From Cherax quadricarinatus (Eukaryota; Arthropoda; Malacostraca; Decapoda; Parastacidae): 64,000 bases of DNA. A program made the position numbers and the translations under genes. The notes beneath the pieces are model-generated. The model did no database searches. It saw nothing but the letters and a program-made list of their open reading frames with translations, and had not been told where the DNA came from. Positions 21,200-30,216 of the stretch are shown piece by piece. Location of the stretch: the NCBI RefSeq assembly GCF_038502225.1, contig NC_091301.1, forward strand, positions 23,728,508 to 23,792,507, given 5' to 3'. Within the stretch, counting starts at the first letter, position 1, and every line of letters starts with the position of its first letter.

Positions 21200-23040
21200 A
21201 TACAAGAGTCCAGAAGAAAAATACGGAGTAAATATCCATTAATGAAACTGAAATGAACTCAGATATTTTTTCTCGTCCGAAATTCAGAGCAAAAGCCACA
21301 TCTCGTGTTGCGCCCTTGCTTAAAAGAGGTGAACTTACACTCAAGACAACAGTGTTCAGTGAGCCGTTAATGAGACTAAGGACTCACTAACCAAAGGAAT
21401 TTTTCAAGACACGGACTCAAAAGTCTACCAATATCCCTAGACTTTCTGACAACCCTAAGCCATTTGCCTTTGAAAAAGCTATCGATAGACTACTTATGCA
21501 CTCTGCCTCAGGCACAGACTCGCGGAACTAAATCATGAAAATTTGAAAAAAAAAAGAAAACTATCACATGCCTTGAATATCATATGAAGACGAAGTCTTA
21601 ACACAGGAATCATCCCAGGATGTGATACTCGCCCCTTGCAAGCACATATAGGTGAGTACAGGCTCTCCCAGATCGCTCAATTACCTAACCAAGTATTTCA
21701 TTGCCTTGGATGCACTGGAAAACTAACAGAAGGCAGATGTTGTATACACAAACTTTTCAAAAGTCTCAGAGATTTGATTATGGTATAATATATAAAATGA
21801 GTACAAAAGGAATAACTGGAGAAGTGGGCAGATTAAATTTCTATTTTTTAATAAATCCGACGCAAAGAGTAATAGTAAAAAAAGTAAAACCAGCGGCTGC
21901 CACTGTGAAGAACTCATTTTCCTCAAGGTACACTACGCTAACGTAGACACAGACATAAGCCATAGCACTATATCAGCCTTTGCACATGATACTAAATTTG
22001 TGTGAGCGGCTTCCAATATGGACACAGGAAATTTCCAAGCTGATATTAATCGAGTGTTCCAGTGGGCCACTAAAACAGTTTGGTGTTCATTGAGGACAAC
22101 TTTCATTTACTATGTTATGGAAAAAATGGAATGGAGTGTAAAAGAAACTCAAACCATTCAATAGGGCGAGAAAGTAATGTGAGGGACTTAAAAGTGATAA
22201 TGTCAGAGGAGTGATACTGTCAAAATATCTTAGGCTTAAGGATCACAGCAGTGTTACTATCACAAACGCAAAGAAGCTAAGCTGGGTAACCAGAAACTTC
22301 AGTATAAAAGATGTCAAACCAATAATAATAATCGTTAGTTAACTCACTTGCTATTTCTAAACTAGAATATTGCTGGTATACTACTGGCCCCTTTCAAGGC
22401 AAGAGATATCAAAGCACTGGAGAAAAATACAGAGAATCCTCACTGCCCATATGTATTCGGCCAAGCTCCTAAAGTATTGCGAATGCTGAAGTCCCTTGAA
22501 CCATATTCTCTGGAACGTAGGCGAGAAAGATGTATTACAAGTTTCTCCTAGAAAATTCTGGAGAGAATGGTCAAAAATCTGCACACTGAAATTGCTTACT
22601 ACGAGATCAAGAGGCTTGGCATTATTATTATTATAATCAAGGGGAAGCGCTAAACCCGTAGGATTATACAGCGCCTGGGAGGGAGGATGTGGAAGGCATT
22701 CAGGCTTAATTCGGGGAACTGGAGCACAGATCCAATTCCCTAAATCAAGAGCCCCTCACCAACATCAAGGAACCTTCCCTGAGGGGAAGAGGCTTGGCAG
22801 ACGTGAAGAGGAAAAGCAGAGGTACAGTGATTAAACAGACATAACAGAGGAACTGTAGAGGGACCAGGATTTTTCAACACATTCACTTCATATATAATGG
22901 GATTAACCAAGCAACCGTGATAAGCTGGGCTATAATTCCAACAGCCTGGTTGATCAGGCCATCAACCAGAATGCGTGGTCTGGGACCGGACCGCGGAGGC
23001 GGTGATCCCGGAATTGTTTTCAGCTAATCTTCAGGTAATC
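21200..23040 (+). pseudogene. LINE-C, old decayed copy with internal SINE
   Basis: A 1.8-kb plus-strand match in broken frames: linker (residues like QESRRKIRSKYPL, ~21208), FAFEKAIDRLLMHSASGTDS (21468-21527; family LDLEKAIDDMPMYSAPGPD), an ALDAL.N..ADVVYTNFSKV motif-A region (21708-21765), GRLNFYFLINPTQRV (21826-21870), AFAHDTKFV (21978-22004) in place of FADDT, APFKARDIKALEK (22387-22425), EPYSLERRRE (22498-22527). The catalytic AspAsp has become His-Asp. Dozens of stops make it one of the oldest copies here. The C1 tail ends near 23037. Confidence 0.75.
22622..22786 (-). mobile_element. Decapod-type SINE with (ATT)n tail and 13-bp TSD
   Basis: A 165-bp element in minus orientation inserted in the decayed LINE-C. 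It is flanked by AAGAGGCTTGGCA at 22609-22621 and 22787-22799. Its 3' end on the minus strand is GTATAATCCTACGGGTTTAG, CGCTTCCCCTTGATTATAA, then (ATT)n. Removing it and one duplicate restores the LINE-C reading KRLGRR. I recognise this as a common decapod SINE; I cannot see clear pol III boxes in this copy. Confidence 0.85.
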
Positions 23041-23114
23041 CACAGCAAGGCAACTCTTTCCTGCCCTTCCTCTCCCCCATCCTTCGAGATACGCAACTAG
23101 TACCTCGAGGAAAC

Positions 23115-23118
23115 GAGA

Positions 23119-23172
<54 letters not shown>
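23115..23172. repeat. (GA)n microsatellite
   Basis: About 25 GA units with one GG interruption near its start. Confidence 0.95.
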
Positions 23173-23173
<1 letters not shown>

Positions 23174-23854
23174 GAGATCGGGGAGAGAAAGGTATATAGG
23201 AAGTTAGGCGAGACAGTGGTAGGTAGTGAAAGAACTTGACCTTGAGTTTTAAATGGAGGGGGGGGGGAGCGGGCAGGTTATGTGTTCCCGTGATTGAATT
23301 ATCGTGATGCATGAATCTTCTGCTTGAATACTACATAAAGTGCATCATCACCTGCTCCGAGGGGCCACCTTTGAAATGGTTGAGTCTCTCCTCCGCAACC
23401 TAACATACACAGTTCACAAATTATTTGTCCAACTCTGTTTTCCATTGTGCACGTTTTTTTTTTTCATTATATTTGTTTTATAAGTAGAAGTAATGGGTCT
23501 TATTTCTACCACAGGAAGTTAACTTATTCGTGTTCCCTTTATGGGAATATATAGACCGTAACACACGCACGACGCAGATTAATTTCACCTACAAGGAAAA
23601 GCCGATTAAATTTGTTTGCGTATATAAAAACACTAAATTGAATTGGTTTAACTCCGCCGACTGAATGACCCTTGAAAATTGGTTTCGTTTTCTGCCTCCA
23701 CAAATACCCGTCTGTCCTGCTATGGTGGGTCATGGGGTACCTAGGAAGGTAGGAAGTGTCGTGGTATTCTAGCTTAAAACCATAAACATTTCGAGGTGTG
23801 ACACTATAATGTTATCGTTGGTTTTGTGGAATATTTGCCTCCTTATTCTTTGCA
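23173..23854. other. No gene seen
   Basis: Unassigned, with a G10 run at 23260-23269 and a T10 run near 23455. No frame is recognisable. Confidence 0.4.
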
Positions 23855-23952
23855 GAGTGGTGCTCTCACGACTGGAATGTTGTAATGTGCTCACAGCACC
23901 TTTCAAGGCAGAGGAGATAGCCGAGCTGGAAAATGTACACAGGTCGTATAAT

Positions 23953-24180
23953 ATTAACCAGCATAAAAAACCATACCCCCGGCCGGGATTGAACCCGCGG
24001 TCATAGAGTCTCAAAACTCCAGCCCGTCGCGTTAGCCACTAGACCAGCTAGCTGGTCTAGTGGCTAACGCGACGGGCTGGAGTTTTGAGACTCTATGACC
24101 GCGGGTTCAATCCCGGCCGGGGGTATGGTTTATTTGCAATCGTGTCATTACGATTTCTTGAGTCATTAACCAGCATAAAA
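23953..24180 (+). repeat. 16-bp target duplication around the SINE palindrome
   Basis: ATTAACCAGCATAAAA occurs at 23953-23968 and 24165-24180, immediately outside the inserted unit. Confidence 0.85.
23969..24164 (+). mobile_element. Head-to-head tRNA-derived SINE palindrome
   Basis: Arms 23968-24049 and 24050-24131 are perfect 82-bp inverted repeats with no spacer. The right arm has a pol III A-box TGGTCTAGTGG (24053-24063) and B-box GTTCAATCC (24105-24113) at tRNA-like spacing. A tRNA-unrelated tail (TATTTGCAATCGTGTCATTA, CGATTTCTTGAG) follows at 24132-24164. The T-arm stem has mismatches and no 7-nt anticodon loop can be placed, so it is a SINE, not a tRNA gene. The left arm is an inverted duplicate of the tRNA part only. 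Confidence 0.8.
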
Positions 24181-24376
24181 TAAATAAAATATCTATACTG
24201 TAGGGAACACCTAAACAGTACTTAAATTGTTCCCTGGAACGGCAGAGAGGTACCTGGTATTATACATTACACACAGACATATATACAGTGTGTATATATA
24301 AGTATGCAATACAATCGCAGACAGGCTATCTTAACTCTGCCAAACAAACCATGAGTGGATGGAACTCTTCTGCTTA

Positions 24377-24412
24377 TGATCTTTCACACTAGTACGTGCT
24401 TCATCAGGATGG
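24377..24412 (-). ncRNA. Hammerhead-like motif in a Penelope-type repeat
   Basis: On the minus strand: CTGATGA (24401-24407), one unpaired base, GCAC-GTACTA-GTGT stem, GAAA (24382-24385), then GATCATAAGC. The seven-base core is exact. The third stem would be only A-U closed. The flanking repeat (24330-24470) ends in (TA)n. Activity is not shown by sequence alone. Confidence 0.5.
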
Positions 24413-24469
24413 AAAAATAGGAGGAATATTTCCTTCTTCCTCCGTGGCCTATTTTGCAATGTATATATA

Positions 24470-25171
<702 letters not shown>

Positions 25172-26110
25172 TGAGTCACTGGAACAGAAAACTAGCTGCC
25201 CTGGGATACCTAGCTACCCTGATGAGTCTTTTGCCTAGCTCCTTAAAGAACTTGGATGCACTCTTTCCCCATGAGCCAAGGGTCTCTGAGCCTATGGGAA
25301 CAAACATATAATGATGGGCAAGTTCTCCATATTTTCTAGACCTTTTGGACTCCCTGAAGCTGGCGGCTGCCCCTCCTTCCCTTGTGAATTGGAGATAGGT
25401 ATCAGTATCGTAGGGGTTCTTAAATGGAGATATCGAGGGTTGAAGGTAGACACACTTGTTGGATGGTAACATATATTGTCAGACTGAGATGATGAGGAAT
25501 GGAGCCCAGCCTTGCCGTGTTCTAGCCTGGATGTCTACGCCGACTGAGAGGGAGGCAGAGGTAGGAGCCTACACATGCGCATCCCGTGACGTCACACAAA
25601 GTCACAGGCCTACAAGGGATCTCGTATCTAAAGCACATGGACGGTACTAATATGCTATGCTATATAACACAGGGATCAGCACTATGCTGACATCAGCCAA
25701 GGTAGATGCACATGTGTAGTACCACACCACCTGCTTACTGTCTGTCCAGGCTTGAAGTGTGATACCATCTGGACACTTCTGGCTGCCATCAGATCTGCAT
25801 AGTTGGGGTGGCTCCCTTACTGCTGGGCATCTGGCTGTTGTGAGGCTCCTCTTGATAATGTTATTAATCTCCTCGTGTCTTGCAATCTTTCCCTCGGATT
25901 TACGGCACACAAGACCATGGTACCCGAATCGGTCTGTTGCTTCACTGCCACAAATACACCTGTGTTCGGCGAGAATAGTGGCGGCAAGTCGAAGGGCAAC
26001 ACCAATGCGGATGGTGTGTGGGTCGAGCCGTGTGCCAAGGCTAGAGGCTCTCCGCCTTGCTGCCCCAATTCACACGGAATATACCTGTATTTGCGGCGAT
26101 ACACATACCG
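25172..26110 (-). pseudogene. Retroelement C-terminal domain (PDG..WD family), broken
   Basis: The minus strand reads, in two frames, a CRCG-like zinc-binding end (about 26080), FGYHGLVCRKSEGKIARHEE, INNIIKRSLTTARCP, CRSDGSQKCPDGITLQAW and VVWYYTCASTLADVS (25700-25910), then after a ~180-bp unrelated stretch (25480-25660) SKRSRKYGELAHHYMFVPIG, SETLGSWGKSASKFFKELGK and RAASFLFQ (25176-25400). I know this arrangement (SDGKRPDG..L.W, WDVT..DTLA, F.PI..ETLG..G) as the C-terminal part of invertebrate retroelement proteins; the PD..WD pattern resembles a restriction-like nuclease, which is inference. The usual WDVT is WYYT here. Stops and the insertion make it inactive. Confidence 0.55.
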
Positions 26111-26314
26111 ATCAGTATGGGCTACATGGTTTAAACTGGCAGGGAAGACACAATGAAGTCAACGACATATTTTAGAGGAGCCTTGCTATAGCTGGGCGCC
26201 CTGCTGAGAGCCCCTATCCCTAGCATCCAACAATACTCGCATTCTTGTAAACCACCCTGATGGGATCATCATCTATCCTTAGAAGAATAGCAAGCCTTTA
26301 GCATAGGATTATAC

Positions 26315-26645
26315 CTGCGTGTCGACGCTGGCTGACATCTATATACGTCACAGTGTTGGGCAACAGGGAGGTGCTGCGGATCACAGGGAGGAGTACAAGA
26401 TCAGCAAGTATAGAGGCCATCAGTATCAGTTTGTCCCGGTGGGATCAGAGACCTTGGGATCATGGGGAAAGAATACCACATATTTCATCAAAGAACTGGG
26501 TTCCAGACTCATTGACACCACCAGGGACCTAAGGGCAGCCACTTTCATGTTCCAGCGCCTCAGCGTGGCTATCCAGAAGGGAAATTCCTGCTGTGTACTT
26601 GGCTTGCGTACTTCTTTAGAGGAGCTGGAGAAGATTCATAATCTT
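26315..26645 (+). pseudogene. Same retroelement C-terminal domain, inverse copy
   Basis: An open frame at 26319-26645 reads VSTLADIYI, KYRGHQYQFVPVGSETLGSW, GKNTTYFIKELGSRLIDTTR, RAATFMFQRLSVAIQKGNSC and CVLGLR up to a stop. The PDG region is missing. It points away from the minus copy, so the two form a head-to-head inverted pair. A (TA)n tract follows. Confidence 0.6.
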
Positions 26646-26671
26646 TGATATATTGTACCAATGTATTTATG

Positions 26672-26672
<1 letters not shown>

Positions 26673-26712
<40 letters not shown>
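26673..26712. repeat. (TA)n microsatellite
   Basis: About 20 TA units just 3' of the retroelement fragment. Confidence 0.95.
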
Positions 26713-26714
<2 letters not shown>

Positions 26715-26788
26715 TGGCAATTGACACCTACTCTACACTGAGACCTCTCTCCCTCCTTTGGTTGCTCCCTTGCAACATTGCACAGCTC

Positions 26789-26822
26789 CTGATGACGCAC
26801 TGAGAAGTGTGAAAGTATGTAA
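26789..26822 (+). ncRNA. Hammerhead-like motif
   Basis: Plus strand: CTGATGA (26789-26795), one base, GCACT-GAGA-AGTGT stem (with one G-U pair), GAAA (26811-26814), GTATGTAAGC. An AGCT 5' of the core can pair with AGCT after it. It lies in a 150-bp repeat between two (TA)n tracts, as at 24377. Confidence 0.5.
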
Positions 26823-26856
26823 GCTAAAGATTTCCACCCCCCCCCGTGGCTTGTCC

Positions 26857-26860
<4 letters not shown>

Positions 26861-26940
<80 letters not shown>
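26861..26940. repeat. (TA)n microsatellite
   Basis: Forty TA units after a C-run (26837-26845). Confidence 0.95.
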
Positions 26941-26942
<2 letters not shown>

Positions 26943-27221
26943 GCGTGTGTGTGCGCGTGCGCCTTACAGGAAAAAAGGAAAACCATTGGCTGCTTTTATG
27001 AAGTAATCCCAGGAGTTTTATTCTAGACATGCTTGTTGATAGGGATATTTTTCCTGATATTCCGTCTGTTTGATTTTATAATGTATAAGAAACCAAGAGG
27101 CAAGAATTGTGTAAAATGGAAAAAACTGATTATTATAATACTAAGAAGGGTGTGAGGTAAAGGGTCATTCTCTCACAAATGCTTTTTAAACTGTATATAG
27201 AAACCTTTGATATACCTTTGA
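26941..27221. other. No gene seen
   Basis: Unassigned sequence between the (TA)n tract and a LINE-C2 3' end. Confidence 0.4.
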
Positions 27222-27990
27222 TGAGTTTCGAGAGTCTTACTACTCTCGGAGCCTGACCATGGGCCAGGCTTGTCTGGTGCTTGCCTGGTCAACCTGGCTG
27301 TTGCTGCTGGAGGCCCACTGCTCCACATATCCATCACAGCCTGGTTGATCTGGCACCTGGTGAAGATACTTGTCCAGTTTTCTCTTGAAGACTTCTACAC
27401 TTATTCCAGCAGTGTTTCTGATATCTTCTGGTAAGATGTTGAATAGTCTGGGGCCACGAATGTCGATACACTGTTCCCTTATCGTGCCCAGTGGGTTTAT
27501 TTTGCACTGCCTCCCATATCTCTCACGCCAGTATGTTATAGCAGTGTGCCGATTTGGGACCAGGCCCTCGAGTACTTTCCAGGTATATATTAACATACAT
27601 CTGTCACTCTTCTCCGTTCCAATGAGTACATGTTTAAGACCCTGAGGCGTTTCCAGTAATTTAAATGATTTACTGGTTCTATGCGGGCAGTAAACGATCT
27701 CTGTATTCGTTCAATCTCTAATATTTCTCCTGCCTTGAAACTGGTACTGAGCTTTTTACCTCGCTGATGTGGGATTTTGCTTTGTTTACTAATGCTTTTT
27801 GTATTCTGTGTGTTAGGAAGCCGAAAATCTATCTGTCTGCCTTCCCCGTAATGCCCATGGCACTCACTCTGTGCGCTATCACTCCATGATCGCATTTGTT
27901 AAACGCCCTTGCAAAATATGTGTATGGTTACCTTCCAACGCCTCCGTAATTCTGTCATAGTGGTTCAGCAGCTGTGACAGACGATGATAT
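27222..27990 (-). pseudogene. LINE-C2 with internal RT deletion
   Basis: The 3' end (complement of CTCGAAACTCATCAAAGGTA type) is at 27200-27245. An open frame 27240-27596 (-) carries TWKVLEGLVPN, RGPRLFNILPEDIRNTAGIS, FKRKLDKYLHQVPDQPGCDG. The next frame, 27590-27895 (-), joins the pre-motif-B region (HGHYGEGRQIDF) and SKIPHQRGKKLST directly to FKAGEILEIERIQRSFTARI. About 150 residues including motif C (FADDT) are deleted. The RT remnant reaches 27990. Confidence 0.8.
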
Positions 27991-28374
27991 GATAAATGAA
28001 ATTAGCCACTATGGAAGTGGAAGGTAGGTTTTACTTAGAGTTACCATGAACCAACAAGAGATATATAGTTGTGAGTAGCTGAGGAATGCACAATGCAGTT
28101 ATATTTTGTGCTTTTATGTTAAGTGTAATGTGTAGTGTTTGTTTTTACTGTATTGCGCATTGTGCAGTCCGCAAACTGCTGAAACAACGCACAGGAAGTA
28201 AAGATATAGTAGACAGTTGCTAAATTCCTACGGTTTAAACGCTTTTTAAATAATAACAATAATACGGGAGACAGTGGGACAGCAGGGGTGCCATAAGCAC
28301 AGTTGGACGACACTGTATGATCACATTTGCAAAAACGAAGTTTTCAAAAAGAAATACACCAGTACCTCCTGTTT
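27991..28374. other. No gene seen
   Basis: Unassigned AT-rich stretch. Confidence 0.35.
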
Positions 28375-28838
28375 GTACCTGATGAGCCGGGCTGTGATGA
28401 CTAGGTGGGTCTTTTGGCTGCTAACACTAACAGCCTGGTTAGCCAGCCGATAAACAGGATAAATTCAGCCTCAGGCCCGGCTGCGAGGGTAGAACCCACA
28501 AAACTGGTCACAGATATAATTTTGCCTTTGATATACCTATTCCTACTTCCACATTCCGGCCTTGGGCCAGGCTTGTCTGGTGCTTACCTAATCAACCAGC
28601 TGCTGCTGCTGGCAGCCCGCTGGCCCACTTATCCATTGCAGCCTGGTTCGTTATTCAGATACTTGGTGGAGGTACTGGTCGAGTTTCTCCTTCCACATTT
28701 GTTCGGGCAGTGCTTCTGGTATCTTCGGGTAAGATGTTAATTAAATAGTCTAGGATCACGGATGTTGATACAGTGTTCTCTTATTGTACCTACGGCATCC
28801 CTGCTGTTCACTAGGTTTATTTTACACTTCCTAACTTA
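28375..28838. mobile_element. LINE-C tails in opposite orientation
   Basis: 28375-28500 is a C1-like plus-strand tail (CTGATGAGCCGGGCTGTGAT, AACAGCCTGGTTAGCCAG). 28518-28838 (-) is a C2 3' end with the region encoding the GPRLFN/LPED block in decayed form. They abut tail to tail. Confidence 0.6.
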
Positions 28839-29285
28839 ATCTAACACAAAATGGCCCTAGGAATCTCCAATAGGTACGCATATATACGCCGATATTTAAT
28901 AATATTACCAGTTGCTCATTATGTGTTAGTTAATAAATTTAGATGATTTTTTTAATGTTATATTCTTATTCCTGCTCTTCACGTGGCTGTGAATTCTTAG
29001 TGTATACTTTGCTTTGTGCTTCTGTTTGTTTGTGTTGCTACATGTTTTTAATTTGTGTTGCTATTTGTTTTGGTATTTAGTTCCAGGATGAAGAATGGTA
29101 CCTAGCACTCTATAAATATAAATTTCCAAAGCAGTGCTTTCCTATGTCCTCTCTTTATCTGAAATTATCGAAGCTGCTAAAACACAGCTCCCCTATAGTT
29201 GGAGCACATCTTTAATAGTCAGCCCTTACAATACAGCTATTAAATTATAGCTCTTTGAGATCAACTGTAAGAAGAAGCTCTTAAC
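28839..29285. other. No gene seen
   Basis: AT-rich and unassigned, with TTTGTTTGTGTTGCTA-type words repeated near 29020-29070. Confidence 0.35.
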
Positions 29286-29289
29286 GCTT

Positions 29290-29845
29290 AGGACCCACAT
29301 CGGGAAGAGCTGGAACCGATACAGAGATCATTGACGGCCCGCATAGAACCAATATAGCATATAAATTACTGGGAATGCTTTAAAGTCCTAAATATGTATT
29401 CACTGGAGCGAAGGAGAGAGATACACGATAATATATACCTGGAAAATACCTGGGGAGGGGGAGGGGCTTGTCCCAAATATTCACACTGCCTTAATAACAT
29501 ACTAAAGTGAGAGATTTGGGAAGAAGTACAAAATAAACCCAGTGAGAAGCAGGGGTGTATTAGGCACATTAAGGGAACATTGTATCACCGTCCGTGGTCC
29601 CAGACTGAATATTCTCCGTCTTACCGGAAGATATTAGAAACACCTCTCAGACACGTGTAGACGTCTTTAAGAGGAAACTGGACAAGTATCTTCACCAGGT
29701 GCCAGATCAACCAGGCTGTGATGGACATGTGGGCCAGAGGGTCGCCAGCAGCAATATCCTGGTTGACCTTGCAAGAACCAGAAGACCCTGGCTGAAGGTG
29801 GGACTCCGGAAGTAGAATTCTCGAAACTCTTCAAAGGTATATAAA
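29290..29845 (+). pseudogene. LINE-C2 C-terminal remnant
   Basis: Plus strand: matches to LNMYSLERRRE (29390-29425), KINPVRSRGVLGTLREHCIT (29533-29592), and LDKYLHQVPDQPGCDGHVGQ (29678-29738) in shifting frames; the tail CTCGAAACTCTTCAAAGGTA is at 29820-29840. Confidence 0.75.
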
Positions 29846-29849
29846 CGGT

Positions 29850-29990
29850 GGTTCGGGGATTCGCCGTCCTTGCCTCTCGGTCTTCAACTAGGTCCTCTAA
29901 TTGACAGCCAAATCTGCTATGCTGTTGGTGTTTGCACACACACGGGCATGACTGAGCAGGAACGCATTTCTGGAACTTGTCATATATCAT
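29850..29990 (-). other. Cys-rich open stretch of unknown origin
   Basis: The minus strand reads MIYDKFQKCVPAQSCPCVCK followed by a Gln/His/Arg/Glu-rich part before it enters the antisense of LINE-C2. The CVPAQSCPC pattern recalls a trypsin-inhibitor-like Cys-rich motif, but six cysteines of that fold are not present. It could be an exon edge or chance. Confidence 0.2.
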
Positions 29991-30157
29991 GTTGAAGGCA
30001 ACTGTCTGTTTACAATCAGCTTATATTGTAAAGGAGGGTATTAAAAGAATCTTGGGTACATTTCAACGTATGGTTATCTCACAAATGTAATAATTACAAA
30101 CAATGCATCGTGCCTCTTGGCCAGTGTGCTTTTTTGGAATTTGATATGTTCCTTTAG

Positions 30158-30216
30158 ATAACCTGATCAGTCAGGGGTGTGGAACTTACGTTGAACTGCG
30201 TGCTGCAAGCGCCAAC
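30158..30216 (+). mobile_element. LINE-C1 tail scrap
   Basis: CCTGATCAGTCAGGGGTGTG, GAACTTACGTTGAACTGCGT and GCTGCAAGCGCCAACA correspond to the PDQPGCG.YV.LRAA.A segment with one indel. Confidence 0.55.

Larger units (their letters stand above)
23855..24260 (+). pseudogene. LINE-C fragment split by a palindromic SINE
   Basis: VVLSRLECCNVLTAPFKAEE and IAELENVHRSY (23860-23950) match LINE-C. The match resumes after 24181, ending with a NCSLERQRGT-like segment (about 24225-24255). The intervening 196 bp is the SINE palindrome. Confidence 0.7.

Noticed and set aside
24050..24131. Functional tRNA gene
   Set aside because: A- and B-boxes are present, but the T-arm is mismatched, no proper anticodon loop forms, and target duplication and a tail identify a SINE.
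28381..28410. Further hammerhead core at CTGATGAGCCGGGCTGTGATG
   Set aside because: No GAAA after a stem; it is a variant of the LINE-C1 tail.
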